Origin: Anaerolineae bacterium
Lineage (GTDB): Bacteria > Chloroflexota > Anaerolineae > Aggregatilineales > Phototrophicaceae
DNA length: 64,000 nt
Assembly (NCBI GenBank): GCA_022843385.1
Contig: JALHNT010000007.1
Coordinates: 20,240-84,239 of the forward strand
Direction: 5' to 3'
The notes beneath the pieces were generated by a model. That model did not search any database. It saw nothing but the letters and a program-made list of their open reading frames with translations, and had not been told where the DNA came from. Both the position numbers and the translations under genes were made by a program. Below, one piece after another: positions 40,268 through 49,191 of this stretch. Position 1 is the stretch's first letter; every line of letters begins with the position of its first letter.

Positions 40268-42642
40268 GGCAGATTCCCTTCCTCAGGCGGTGGCACGGCC
40301 ACCCGACCGTAAGCGCTGATCTGAGACGGTAGCAGCGCTGCTGCTTGCTCCAGTCGCCGCACTGCGTCGCGAGCATCATCCCAGGAAAAGCTGTGTTGGT
40401 CGCGCATCTGTTCCGTCAATGCTTGACGCGAGGGTTCACTCAACCGTGACTCAGGCGAGTCGCTGATTTCCCAGGCCACCTGTTCGGTCTGTTCCGGCGA
40501 CAGCTTGAGCTGCTGCGCCTGGCGCGGGAACAAACCCAGCCGCGCCAGATCGGTCTGCACTGGCGGGATGTCTGCCACGGGCTCGACGCCGAGCGCCTGG
40601 GCAATACGCTGTCCCGTCTGGAGATGATCGAGCGGCGATGATGGCTCCGGATCGTTCTGCGACAAGCGCAGCACATCTCCCATCACGCTGGCGACCGCCT
40701 GACTGCCGCTGATCGTCATCTGACCGACCGCGTACAGGCTGGCGGCGCGACTGAGCGCCTCAGCGCTCGCTTCCAGACGAGCCGCCGCTTGTTCCAGGGC
40801 TGAGGCATCGCTAGAACGGTCTGCCTGAAGCGCTGCTGTCCGTTGCGGTTCGATGTCCTCACCGGGCTGATGGGTCGCTTCATCGCGCTCGTCCCGCTGC
40901 TGGCGGCTCGCAACCGAGTCAACCCGTGCCAGCGGTGTGAACTGACCCAAACGGCGTGGCTCGACTGGGGTGAAGGCGCTCCCATCGGCGGAGTCTTCGC
41001 CCGTGTCACGTTTATGCCGGGCTTGCCTGGGTACCGTCCAGGCAGCCAGCGCCTCGCCCACCGCCGGGATCAGCATCGGGCGAGACGTCACCTGCCCTGG
41101 CGCACCGTACCGGGCATGATCGGGATCACGGTCGCTCAGGAGAGCAGCACCCAGCAGCGGGCCAGTCGCCCGTCCGACAAAAGGCACCTGTCCGGCGACC
41201 CGTCGGGTGGCTGCGCCCTCGCTGAACTGCTCCGCGGCTTCGCCCAGCGGTGTATCGCGCACACCGGGCAGATAAGCCAGCGCTCGCGCGGCCTGCGTCA
41301 TGGTCTGTGAGCCACCCAGCAGCAGCCCGGCGGTCTGAGCCGGCGTTGCGCCGTGTTGAAGTGCCAGCGATCCAGCCATTGCGCCGGCACCCAGACCGGC
41401 AACCGCTCCCACCGCGCCCATGCCGGCGCTGGCGAGGGTTCCCGCGGCCTGACCGGGCGTGATGAAGCTGCCACCCGCCGCCTGTCCAAAGGCACCGAAG
41501 AGCCGGTTGAAGCTGTTCCACACCGCTTTCAGGCTCGATACCAGCACGATCAACATGAAGACCAGACAGATCAGACCGATGCCGAACATGACCATGCCGC
41601 TGCCGCTGGTGGTCCCGGCCAGGAACAGCGCCACCACCAGCGCCTGGATCAGGGCGATGATGACGGTCTGGATGACCAGTTCCAGCCATTGTTGCAGAAT
41701 CGACTGGGCGATGATCTCGGTGCGCTTGAAGAAGGCGAACAGGATGGCGATGGCGAAGGAGATGAAGGTGATGCCCTGCGCCAGGGTGATCAGCGCATAC
41801 ACCAGTTGTTCGATCACACCGAAGAGCAGCAGCGGCCAGGCGGTCAGCAGGCGTCCCTGGGAACCCATCGCCAAACTGATCGAGGCACTGCGTTCAGCCG
41901 CCGACATGATCGCAAAATTCATGGGCGAGTTGGCCGCAGCAAAGTACGAACCGGCGAAGTTCCACTCCATCGGCACTGGGCTGAGATAAGACCCGGTCAA
42001 CGGATGGAAAAAGTGTGGTGGGCAGCCGGGCGAATACCACGGCTGGGCATAGCCCATCACATCCGGACCATCAGCACGCAGATAGGCCAGCGCTACATCC
42101 AGGCCATCAATAGTGGCCGCGCCGGTCGCGCCGGGCAGATAGACACCCAGATTGTCGCAGGGCGGCAACATCCCCAGGTCGGTAGTCTGCACTGGACTGA
42201 GCGAGGCGAAAGCGCCGCTGTTGCTTTGCAAGCCATTCAGCACACTCAGGTAAAAGGCCTGTCCAACGCCCAGACGAAATTCATTCATCTCGCGATAGAA
42301 GGTTGGGCCGATGGTGAAGAACAGGATGCCGGCCAGATACCACAGCATGGCGCTGCGTGCTTCCACAACCCGCCAGCGCACCAGTGCTGACAGCAGATAG
42401 GTCAGACCCAGCACCAGCAGGGCGATGACAAAAGTCAGGCTGACCGCGACGCGCAGACTGTCGTTCGTCAGGTCGATCAGCGGGCTGAAAGCTACTTCAA
42501 TCAGCCAGCGATTGATGAGTTCCAGCGTGTAACCCATCATGATGAAGCCGCGCTGCATGCCCCAGTGGATTGCTGCCAGTTGATACACCAGGTTGTACCA
42601 CAGGCTGTCGATCTGAATCTGGATGCCGCCCAGGATGTCCAT
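40264..42642 (-). CDS. VirB6/TrbL-like polytopic T4SS protein
   Basis: 792 aa, multiple N-terminal TMs, Gly/Ala-rich loop, Gln-rich soluble tail. Confidence 0.65.
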   Translation of the reverse strand: MDILGGIQIQIDSLWYNLVYQLAAIHWGMQRGFIMMGYTLELINRWLIEVAFSPLIDLTNDSLRVAVSLTFVIALLVLGLTYLLSALVRWRVVEARSAMLWYLAGILFFTIGPTFYREMNEFRLGVGQAFYLSVLNGLQSNSGAFASLSPVQTTDLGMLPPCDNLGVYLPGATGAATIDGLDVALAYLRADGPDVMGYAQPWYSPGCPPHFFHPLTGSYLSPVPMEWNFAGSYFAAANSPMNFAIMSAAERSASISLAMGSQGRLLTAWPLLLFGVIEQLVYALITLAQGITFISFAIAILFAFFKRTEIIAQSILQQWLELVIQTVIIALIQALVVALFLAGTTSGSGMVMFGIGLICLVFMLIVLVSSLKAVWNSFNRLFGAFGQAAGGSFITPGQAAGTLASAGMGAVGAVAGLGAGAMAGSLALQHGATPAQTAGLLLGGSQTMTQAARALAYLPGVRDTPLGEAAEQFSEGAATRRVAGQVPFVGRATGPLLGAALLSDRDPDHARYGAPGQVTSRPMLIPAVGEALAAWTVPRQARHKRDTGEDSADGSAFTPVEPRRLGQFTPLARVDSVASRQQRDERDEATHQPGEDIEPQRTAALQADRSSDASALEQAAARLEASAEALSRAASLYAVGQMTISGSQAVASVMGDVLRLSQNDPEPSSPLDHLQTGQRIAQALGVEPVADIPPVQTDLARLGLFPRQAQQLKLSPEQTEQVAWEISDSPESRLSEPSRQALTEQMRDQHSFSWDDARDAVRRLEQAAALLPSQISAYGRVAVPPPEEGNLP

Positions 42643-42653
42643 CTCTAGTGGCC

Positions 42654-42758
42654 CTAACCGACCAGCGCCATCAGGCCGATCACAACGCTCAGAAACAGGA
42701 TCACGGGCAGCAGGAGCAGCACGATGGAACGGCGCAGCAGAATCGGATCATATCGCAT
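42654..42758 (-). CDS. 34-aa single-TM peptide
   Basis: MRYDPILLRRSIVLLLLPVILFLSVVIGLMALVG; in the T4SS gene block. Confidence 0.35.
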   Translation of the reverse strand: MRYDPILLRRSIVLLLLPVILFLSVVIGLMALVG

Positions 42759-42787
42759 CAGCAAATCCTTTCGATCAGTTGTCGGTT

Positions 42788-44011
42788 TCAGGGAATCAGC
42801 CCCGGTTGATTGCCGGGCGTGAGCAGCAGGGTGAACCGCGTCGGACCGTTGGCGCGCTGCGGCGGCACATCCCAGGTCTTGCCAAAATACGGCACAATCA
42901 CCCGGATTGCGGTCGTGGTTGTGACGGACAACTGCGCCAGTCCAGCCGCGTCGGTCAGCGTTTGCGCCAGCACCCGATTGCTGCGAATTTCGACCAGTCG
43001 CACTGAAATCCCGATCAGACCTTCGGCAGGTTCAACTGCGCGGTTGCCATTCTCGTCGTAAGCGATCACCACCATCACCTGCATCTGATAAGCGGCTGGC
43101 GGCGTCGGTGTCGGCCGCAGGCGTGATGGATCGGCCAGTTGCTCAACGACTATGGGCTGTGGACTGGGAGTGGGTGTGATGGTCGAAAGGTACGGCGTCA
43201 TCACCAATAGGTCTGGGCTGCCGCGAAAGACCTGGATAGCATCGAGGGCGATGACCGTGCCACTGCTGGCAGGGTTTTTGCGCCCAGTGTGGCGGATTTC
43301 CAGCACATGAGTGCCGGATCCGACGATGTAGGTTGGTGATGTGGCATAGCGCAGTTCAGACGCATAGGCATCCAGCGCGTCAATCACCTGACCATCAATG
43401 GTAATGTCCATCCAGCCCATATTGGTGGCGGCCACATAACGAAGGCTGATCCCCTGCCCCTCAAAGATGAAGCGCGCCACCGCCCCCACGACATCAGTCC
43501 GATGGTATTGTCCACGACTGGCCTCGTGTGCCTGCCGTCGTTCCCACAGCGGTGTATAAATAACCGAGGGGAAATCCGATTCGAAACGATACCAGCCCAC
43601 AAAGGGCGGCGCGGCACGGGTCGCGTCGGGCAGGGGTTCGAACTGGGGTGGTAGTTCGGCTATTAAGGTGACAGCAGACAACTGTCCCGGTGTTGTTGCA
43701 TCCGATGACTCGGAAGATTGGGCGCTGATGTTCAACACGTGCGTGGACAGCGTGGCGGTATCAGTTGCTGTAGCCGTTGCTGTCTCAGTAAAGGTGGGAG
43801 TCGCTGTCCCCGTTGGCGTTACGGTGGCGGTTATGGTTGCCATTGGCGTCCGACTGGGTCGGGCAGAGGCGGTGAGCGACGGCAGCACATGGCGTGTTGG
43901 CAGCACGGTATCGTCCCCGCTCCCCCGTCCCATCCACCACAGCCAACCCGTGCCTGCCCCCAGAAGCGGGCAAAACACCAACACCATCAGCCAGAGCGCT
44001 GTCCGTCGCAT
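42788..44011 (-). CDS. Secreted T/A/P-rich protein with carbohydrate-binding-like and SpaA-like regions
   Basis: Signal/TM N-terminus, TPTGTATPTFTETATATATDTAT linker. Confidence 0.55.
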   Translation of the reverse strand: MRRTALWLMVLVFCPLLGAGTGWLWWMGRGSGDDTVLPTRHVLPSLTASARPSRTPMATITATVTPTGTATPTFTETATATATDTATLSTHVLNISAQSSESSDATTPGQLSAVTLIAELPPQFEPLPDATRAAPPFVGWYRFESDFPSVIYTPLWERRQAHEASRGQYHRTDVVGAVARFIFEGQGISLRYVAATNMGWMDITIDGQVIDALDAYASELRYATSPTYIVGSGTHVLEIRHTGRKNPASSGTVIALDAIQVFRGSPDLLVMTPYLSTITPTPSPQPIVVEQLADPSRLRPTPTPPAAYQMQVMVVIAYDENGNRAVEPAEGLIGISVRLVEIRSNRVLAQTLTDAAGLAQLSVTTTTAIRVIVPYFGKTWDVPPQRANGPTRFTLLLTPGNQPGLIP

Positions 44012-44095
44012 ACCGCACCTCCTTGTCTGTCAGGATATGCGGACAATCAAGAGGGCGAGGCGGAATCGGCGGCTTTGGCGCGGTAAGATTCCGAG

Positions 44096-44737
44096 CTAGA
44101 CGGTTTCCAGATAGAAGAAGCCTTCAGCAGCAGCGCGGCTGACGAGATGGGCATTGGTATCAGCGGCGAAACGTAGGCGCAGCCGTTCGCAGATGCCGTA
44201 CACCTGACGGCGCGTCAATCCCAACCGGGCGGCGATCTCGCCTGGAACAAGTCCCTGCGCCAGTCCCTGCAATACGCGCTGTGCCGGGGCATCCAGCGAA
44301 CGGGTCTGGCGTGGTGCCTGCAGGGCGATCAGATATTCGGCGTTGGCAGTTGGCGACAAAAAGGGGCGATCGCGCAGGACGGTATCCACGGCCAGACTGA
44401 GACAGTCCTGCAGATCATCGCTGCGGTACAGATAGCCCTTTGCCCCTTGTTGGAACAAGTCGCGGATCAGCAGGCCATCGACCAGACCGCCGATCACGAT
44501 GATCCGCAGCTTTGGTTTCAATCTGCGAAGCTGCTGTACTGTGTTGAGGACATCGCCTGGATAAAGCCACTCTCCCAGGAGAAGGACATCTGGATAATGG
44601 CTGCAAACCTGCTCCAGCAGTGTGGGAACATCCCGTGCTGTCCCGACCACCTGATAACGATGATCGGATTCCAGTACCGTCTGAGCACCGATTATGCTGA
44701 GATCAGCATCGTCAGCAATCATCAAGCGTATCGCCAT
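44096..44737 (-). CDS. NarL/LuxR-type response regulator, receiver lacks phospho-acceptor Asp
   Basis: IADDADLSIIGAQ receiver, LLLGEWLYPG in place of LLDxxxP, C-terminal HTH LARGQG/GEIAARLGLTRRQVYGICERLRLR. Confidence 0.7.
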   Translation of the reverse strand: MAIRLMIADDADLSIIGAQTVLESDHRYQVVGTARDVPTLLEQVCSHYPDVLLLGEWLYPGDVLNTVQQLRRLKPKLRIIVIGGLVDGLLIRDLFQQGAKGYLYRSDDLQDCLSLAVDTVLRDRPFLSPTANAEYLIALQAPRQTRSLDAPAQRVLQGLAQGLVPGEIAARLGLTRRQVYGICERLRLRFAADTNAHLVSRAAAEGFFYLETV

Positions 44738-44790
44738 CCCTCATTTCCCCCCACGAGATCACGGTATGGATGAATGGATTGTGACCTACC

Positions 44791-45429
44791 TCAATCGTCT
44801 AGCAGACCCCGTTTGCGCGCGGTATCGACAAGCTGTTCGTTGGTGCGAACGCCCAGCAGCTGCCGCAAACGGCCATAAATGCGATAAATGCTCCGTACCG
44901 ACAGGTCGAGGTGGAGCGCAATTTCCTGTGGAATGAAGCCTTCGCCCATCAGTTGCAGCACGGCCAGATCGCTCTGATTGAATTGGTCAGGATTGGATGA
45001 TTGCCAGTTCGAGCAAAACAGAGTCATCGCTCGGGGCGACAAATAGGTATTGCCATCCCAGACCGACTTGATCCCTGTCACCAGTGTGTCTTCCAGCCGA
45101 TCCAGCTTGTAAATCAGGCCGCGTGCTCCACTGTCGAACACGCGCCGGACATAACGTGGATTCAGACGATTTGCCAGAATGATGATGCTCAGACCGGGAT
45201 GATCCCCGCGCAGCCGATCTAATAGCTGGTGAAGATCAACAGCACGCGGCAGCGAATCATCCAGCAGCAGCATATGAGCCCGATTGGCTTCCAGAAACAG
45301 CTCGGCTTGGCTCAGATCAGTGTAGGATCCCACAACCTGAAGGGGAAAATCACAACTGCTCAACAGCATTTGGATGCCATGTCGGCTCAAATCCTGTTTG
45401 TCAACGATCACGAGTCGAAGAGGCTGCAT
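44791..45429 (-). CDS. NarL/LuxR-type response regulator
   Basis: LRLVIVDKQDLSRHGIQMLL, LLLDDSLPRAVDL, HTH QLMGEGFIPQEIALHLDLSVRSIYRIYGRLRQLL. Confidence 0.75.
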   Translation of the reverse strand: MQPLRLVIVDKQDLSRHGIQMLLSSCDFPLQVVGSYTDLSQAELFLEANRAHMLLLDDSLPRAVDLHQLLDRLRGDHPGLSIIILANRLNPRYVRRVFDSGARGLIYKLDRLEDTLVTGIKSVWDGNTYLSPRAMTLFCSNWQSSNPDQFNQSDLAVLQLMGEGFIPQEIALHLDLSVRSIYRIYGRLRQLLGVRTNEQLVDTARKRGLLDD

Positions 45430-45646
45430 GATGGGATACCTTTCCTGATGTCTGATCATAGTGTGACAGATGGCGCTCAGCCACCACAAGCATCATGGTC
45501 AATTTTGCCGCAGGCATTGTCAGCAATTGACCATGCGGAAGAGCCATCATGGTATAATTGCCAGATTACTGTGTACGATTGTGTGGTACACTTCGCGTTG
45601 ATTATAGATAAGTTGAAAATAAAAGCAACAGATATGGTAAAGTGAA

Positions 45647-46108
45647 ATGGCGGACCTGCTTGAAGACTTCCTACCGCTTGCCGAACAGGTCAATATCCTG
45701 TTCCAGCATGTGCTGCATCCAGAGGGTCGGCCTTATACACTCGATGAAGTCAGTCAGCAATGCCACGTCAGTGTGGCAACCTTGAGCCAGTTACGCACCG
45801 GGCGCATCACCAATCCCCAGTTGAGCACTTTGCGGTCGCTCTGTCGTTTTTTTCAGGTGCCGCTGCGCTATTTCGAGACGCGTTCGGTAGAAGCCTGTTA
45901 TGCCGTGCTGGCCGAAAAACAGCCCGATGACAACACAACAGAATTGAACGAAATCGCGTTTCGCGCGATTCACTTGTCACCAGAAGCCCAACGCGATGTG
46001 CTCAAAGTGATTCAGTGGGTTCAGGCAGCCGAGCGGCTGCGCCACAGTGGTATTGATATTCCAGCCCTGCCGGGTCTGGATGACAACAGGGAACCGAGCG
46101 GTGACTAG
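45647..46108 (+). CDS. XRE-family HTH regulator 1
   Basis: YTLDEVSQQCHVSVATLSQLRTGRITNPQLSTLRSLCRFFQVPLRYF. Confidence 0.75.
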   Translation: MADLLEDFLPLAEQVNILFQHVLHPEGRPYTLDEVSQQCHVSVATLSQLRTGRITNPQLSTLRSLCRFFQVPLRYFETRSVEACYAVLAEKQPDDNTTELNEIAFRAIHLSPEAQRDVLKVIQWVQAAERLRHSGIDIPALPGLDDNREPSGD

Positions 46109-46517
46109 CCGGAGAAGCAATCCGGCCGGTTCGGCAGCCATCACTACCACTCAACAATTACAACTGCTGCTGAACAGCGTCCCCCCGGGTCACGATCGTC
46201 CTAGTAATCTCAGCGAAATCGCCCAGACGGTGGGCTTATCCGTGCAGACGCTGGCGAAACTGGTGAGTGGGCAAACGGCTGATCCCCGTCTGGATACGCT
46301 GCGCCGCCTGTGTCAGTATTACCGGGTTTCGCTCGATTACTTTTCTGGTCAAACCCTCACCGAATGCCAGGCTTACCTCAATCAGCAGCGTCTGGCTGCT
46401 GCATCTTCCGTCATCCACGAAATCGCCAGACAGACCGATTCTCTGTCGCAACGGAGCCAGGGCAATATCCAGCTCATTCTCCGGTGGCTTGAAGCCGATC
46501 AATTACCGCATAGCTAA
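46101..46517 (+). CDS. XRE-family HTH regulator 2 (paralog of preceding gene)
   Basis: GTG start at 46101; LSEIAQTVGLSVQTLAKLVSGQTADPRLDTLRRLCQYYRVSLDYFSG; 8-bp overlap. Confidence 0.7.
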   Translation: MTSRRSNPAGSAAITTTQQLQLLLNSVPPGHDRPSNLSEIAQTVGLSVQTLAKLVSGQTADPRLDTLRRLCQYYRVSLDYFSGQTLTECQAYLNQQRLAAASSVIHEIARQTDSLSQRSQGNIQLILRWLEADQLPHS

Positions 46518-47122
46518 ACCGGATTACCCAGCACCAACGGAAACACGATCAGTACCGGTAGGATGCCGACCAGCAAACCCAGAATAACCTGAGTGACGGT
46601 GTGGTTCTTGGTAACCACCCGCGCCCACATCGTGATTGCCACCAAGCCCACGATCAATATCTGGAGGGCAGGCGTACCGAGCTCCCCCAGCAACCATAAC
46701 GCACTGGCGCAGCCAGCGGCTACCGCCGCGTGTGTTGATAGCTTCGTGAGGTAGCGGTTGATCAACCACTGTGCTGGCACCCAGATCGCCAGGGTCAGTA
46801 GACAGGCGATGAGGACTACTGGCGCGCGCAACAACACCAGCAGCCCCAAACAAACCAATGTGCTCACCCAACCTGTCAGATACAAAGGATCACGGGTCCG
46901 GCGCTGATAGATGAACTGCTGCTGACGACGCAGATAGGCTTCCAGCAGCAGACCGGGGATCAGCAGGAGTCCCAATATCAGCACCGACCACAGGACGATT
47001 TCGCTCAGCGACAAGTCTTTCAGGATGACGACTAATGTCGGCAGCCCCAGCAGGTACGGGTGCAGTATCCGTCCGATCCAGTAAGCCAATCGATGACGAT
47101 TGTCGGGAACAACATCCATCAC
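46514..47122 (-). CDS. PAP2-like membrane phosphatase-fold protein
   Basis: Polytopic; WARVVTKNHTVTQVILGLLVGILPV resembles a PAP2 C-terminal motif. Confidence 0.5.
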   Translation of the reverse strand: MMDVVPDNRHRLAYWIGRILHPYLLGLPTLVVILKDLSLSEIVLWSVLILGLLLIPGLLLEAYLRRQQQFIYQRRTRDPLYLTGWVSTLVCLGLLVLLRAPVVLIACLLTLAIWVPAQWLINRYLTKLSTHAAVAAGCASALWLLGELGTPALQILIVGLVAITMWARVVTKNHTVTQVILGLLVGILPVLIVFPLVLGNPV

Positions 47123-48093
47123 ACCAACTCCGAAAGCGTTGTAATGAGTCGCGAATAAGAATGTGACGACTGAACAATTGCCTGGATTTCATGATACAGC
47201 GTTTTGCCCTCGTCGCGGATCCGAATCAGCGGGTAGTGATCCAGGATGAAGATCAACAGACGATAGATCGTCAATTCCAGTTGATCTGGAAGCAGTTCTC
47301 GCCGAGAAAGCACAAGTGATGGTCGCTGGAACTCAGCCATCGTCTGAATTTGCTGGGCGAGCCGCCTGATCTGCCACCAGCGATAGAGCCGTGATGGATA
47401 CTGCAAGGGAACGAGCCAGCGATGAGGCAGAAGAATCACAACAAAGTTCAACAGCCCGATGTAAACCAGGATCACGAAGGGTGCGCCAAATGCCTCAGCA
47501 TTGGGAACCTTCAGGACGTACAGGATCAGCACGGCGATATTGACAACGGCGACACCAACGTAACAGACACAGGCAATGATTGAGGCGATATGTTTGACCT
47601 TCATCGAGCCAACCTGTTCTCGTCGTGCCAGGCGAAAACTGCTGGGGAGAAAGGCGCTAACCAGATAGATGAGCATGACGGCATCCCGCAGCCCTACCGT
47701 CAAATGACGAAATCCAGTTCTGGAAAGGATAGTCTCATTGTTGAAGAGCAGGAAGTAAAGGATACCGCCAACCAGCGTCAACGGTCCGAGGTAAGCCAGA
47801 AAGTGATAATGCTCTGCCTCGATATCAATGTCGCGGAGCGAGAGATAGTAGAGATGAAACATGCCAATCATGGCTGCTGACTTCACCAGAACCGTTACGG
47901 AGTGACCGGCAAATAACTGATCAAACGACTGCTCGACCGCCGCTCCCATGAGGGAAACCGTTGTCAGCGCGAGGAAGAATTGGATCCAGATATAGGTGGA
48001 TCTCCGGCTGATGAAGCGCCGCCGGATGAGCGCTCGGCACAGCATCCAACCAAAGATCAACCACAGAACACCAACGATCAGACTGTAAACCAT
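47119..48093 (-). CDS. Polytopic membrane protein, MAB_1171c-like
   Basis: About seven TM segments then cytoplasmic tail with YRWWQIRRLAQQIQTM and LYRLLIFILDHYPLIR; next to ImmA/IrrE gene. Confidence 0.5.
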   Translation of the reverse strand: MVYSLIVGVLWLIFGWMLCRALIRRRFISRRSTYIWIQFFLALTTVSLMGAAVEQSFDQLFAGHSVTVLVKSAAMIGMFHLYYLSLRDIDIEAEHYHFLAYLGPLTLVGGILYFLLFNNETILSRTGFRHLTVGLRDAVMLIYLVSAFLPSSFRLARREQVGSMKVKHIASIIACVCYVGVAVVNIAVLILYVLKVPNAEAFGAPFVILVYIGLLNFVVILLPHRWLVPLQYPSRLYRWWQIRRLAQQIQTMAEFQRPSLVLSRRELLPDQLELTIYRLLIFILDHYPLIRIRDEGKTLYHEIQAIVQSSHSYSRLITTLSELV

Positions 48094-48102
48094 TAGTCCT
48101 CG

Positions 48103-48615
48103 CTAACCAACAAAGCCCATGCCGGACGCAAACTGAGAAAACGCGGCGATAGACGATAACTCACCGGTCAATTCCATCATCCGTCGCGCACGCACAATCT
48201 CGGTCTGAATGAGAAAGACGAAGAATTCCGATTCCTGCTCCTGCTCATCATCGGTAATCTGGAGCTGGATCTGCCGTGATCGTCCTGTGGCGGCCGTTCC
48301 TTGAAGCTGCTTGAGCAGTTCAGGGGGTAGTATCTCTTCCAGGGGTTGGCAGCGATGTTTCAGAACGATGTGAGCCAGTTCATGCAGGATGATGTGAATC
48401 TGATGCATCGGGTGGGTGTTCTGGGCATAAAAGATGTAGTCAACCGCCGAAGCAGGAATCCACAATCCAGTCAAACCCGGATGAAAGGGATACCCAACAC
48501 AGATAATCTGGCGCTGTCGCTGAGTCTGTACCCGCTGCAACAGGCTCTTCAATTCGAACTGCTGAAAGTCATAGTCCAGGTCCTTAATCGCCTGGCGAAC
48601 GCGGTCGAACTCCAT
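48103..48615 (-). CDS. ImmA/IrrE-family metallopeptidase
   Basis: IHIILHELAHIVLKHRCQPLEE (HExxH). Confidence 0.75.
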   Translation of the reverse strand: MEFDRVRQAIKDLDYDFQQFELKSLLQRVQTQRQRQIICVGYPFHPGLTGLWIPASAVDYIFYAQNTHPMHQIHIILHELAHIVLKHRCQPLEEILPPELLKQLQGTAATGRSRQIQLQITDDEQEQESEFFVFLIQTEIVRARRMMELTGELSSIAAFSQFASGMGFVG

Positions 48616-48969
48616 TCAGTTGCTCCTCAATGGCTAACACAGAGCCTCACCAACACAGACCACAACAAGACGAGTCATCGCAGCGGCTCGTGAAGGTAAG
48701 TCACAGATACATAGGTTGTCGGTTTTTGCCAATTCCCCTGGCACATTTTGCTCGTGACGCTGTCACAAAACGGTCATCCAGCCCACGCGAATCGGGTTAG
48801 CCTAATGCTATCGACTGGATCGCTCAGACTCGTACAATCGCCGTTTTGGGGTCACAGAATTCAGCGGACGGTATTATGGCACAGGTTGCTTTGTAATAGC
48901 AGTGCTATTTGTTGCATAAAGGCCATGAAATGCCTGTATTGGACGTGCCGCTTTAGAAAGAGGTGATCG

Positions 48970-49161
48970 ATGACATCTGATTCATTGACAACGGGCAAAC
49001 CAGAGGAGATGCTCAGACGCATCCTGCGCGTGGCTGAATTGCTGGCACACAGTCTCAATGCAGATGTTCAAACGCAATCGGAGATGGGCGTAGACGATAA
49101 TCTGGATTCGAATGACGACACGCCGGGAACACAAAAACACAGGACTCCGAATTGGGTGTAA
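48970..49161 (+). CDS. Small hypothetical protein upstream of recombinase
   Basis: 63 aa; AGAAAGAGG Shine-Dalgarno-like sequence just upstream. Confidence 0.35.
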   Translation: MTSDSLTTGKPEEMLRRILRVAELLAHSLNADVQTQSEMGVDDNLDSNDDTPGTQKHRTPNWV

Positions 49162-49191
49162 GCTCTGGCAAAGGTATAGATGTAGGATGAT

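Noticed and set aside
41353-42390. 345-aa plus-strand ORF
   Set aside because: Antisense to the VirB6/TrbL-like gene; low-complexity Q/R/D/H composition.
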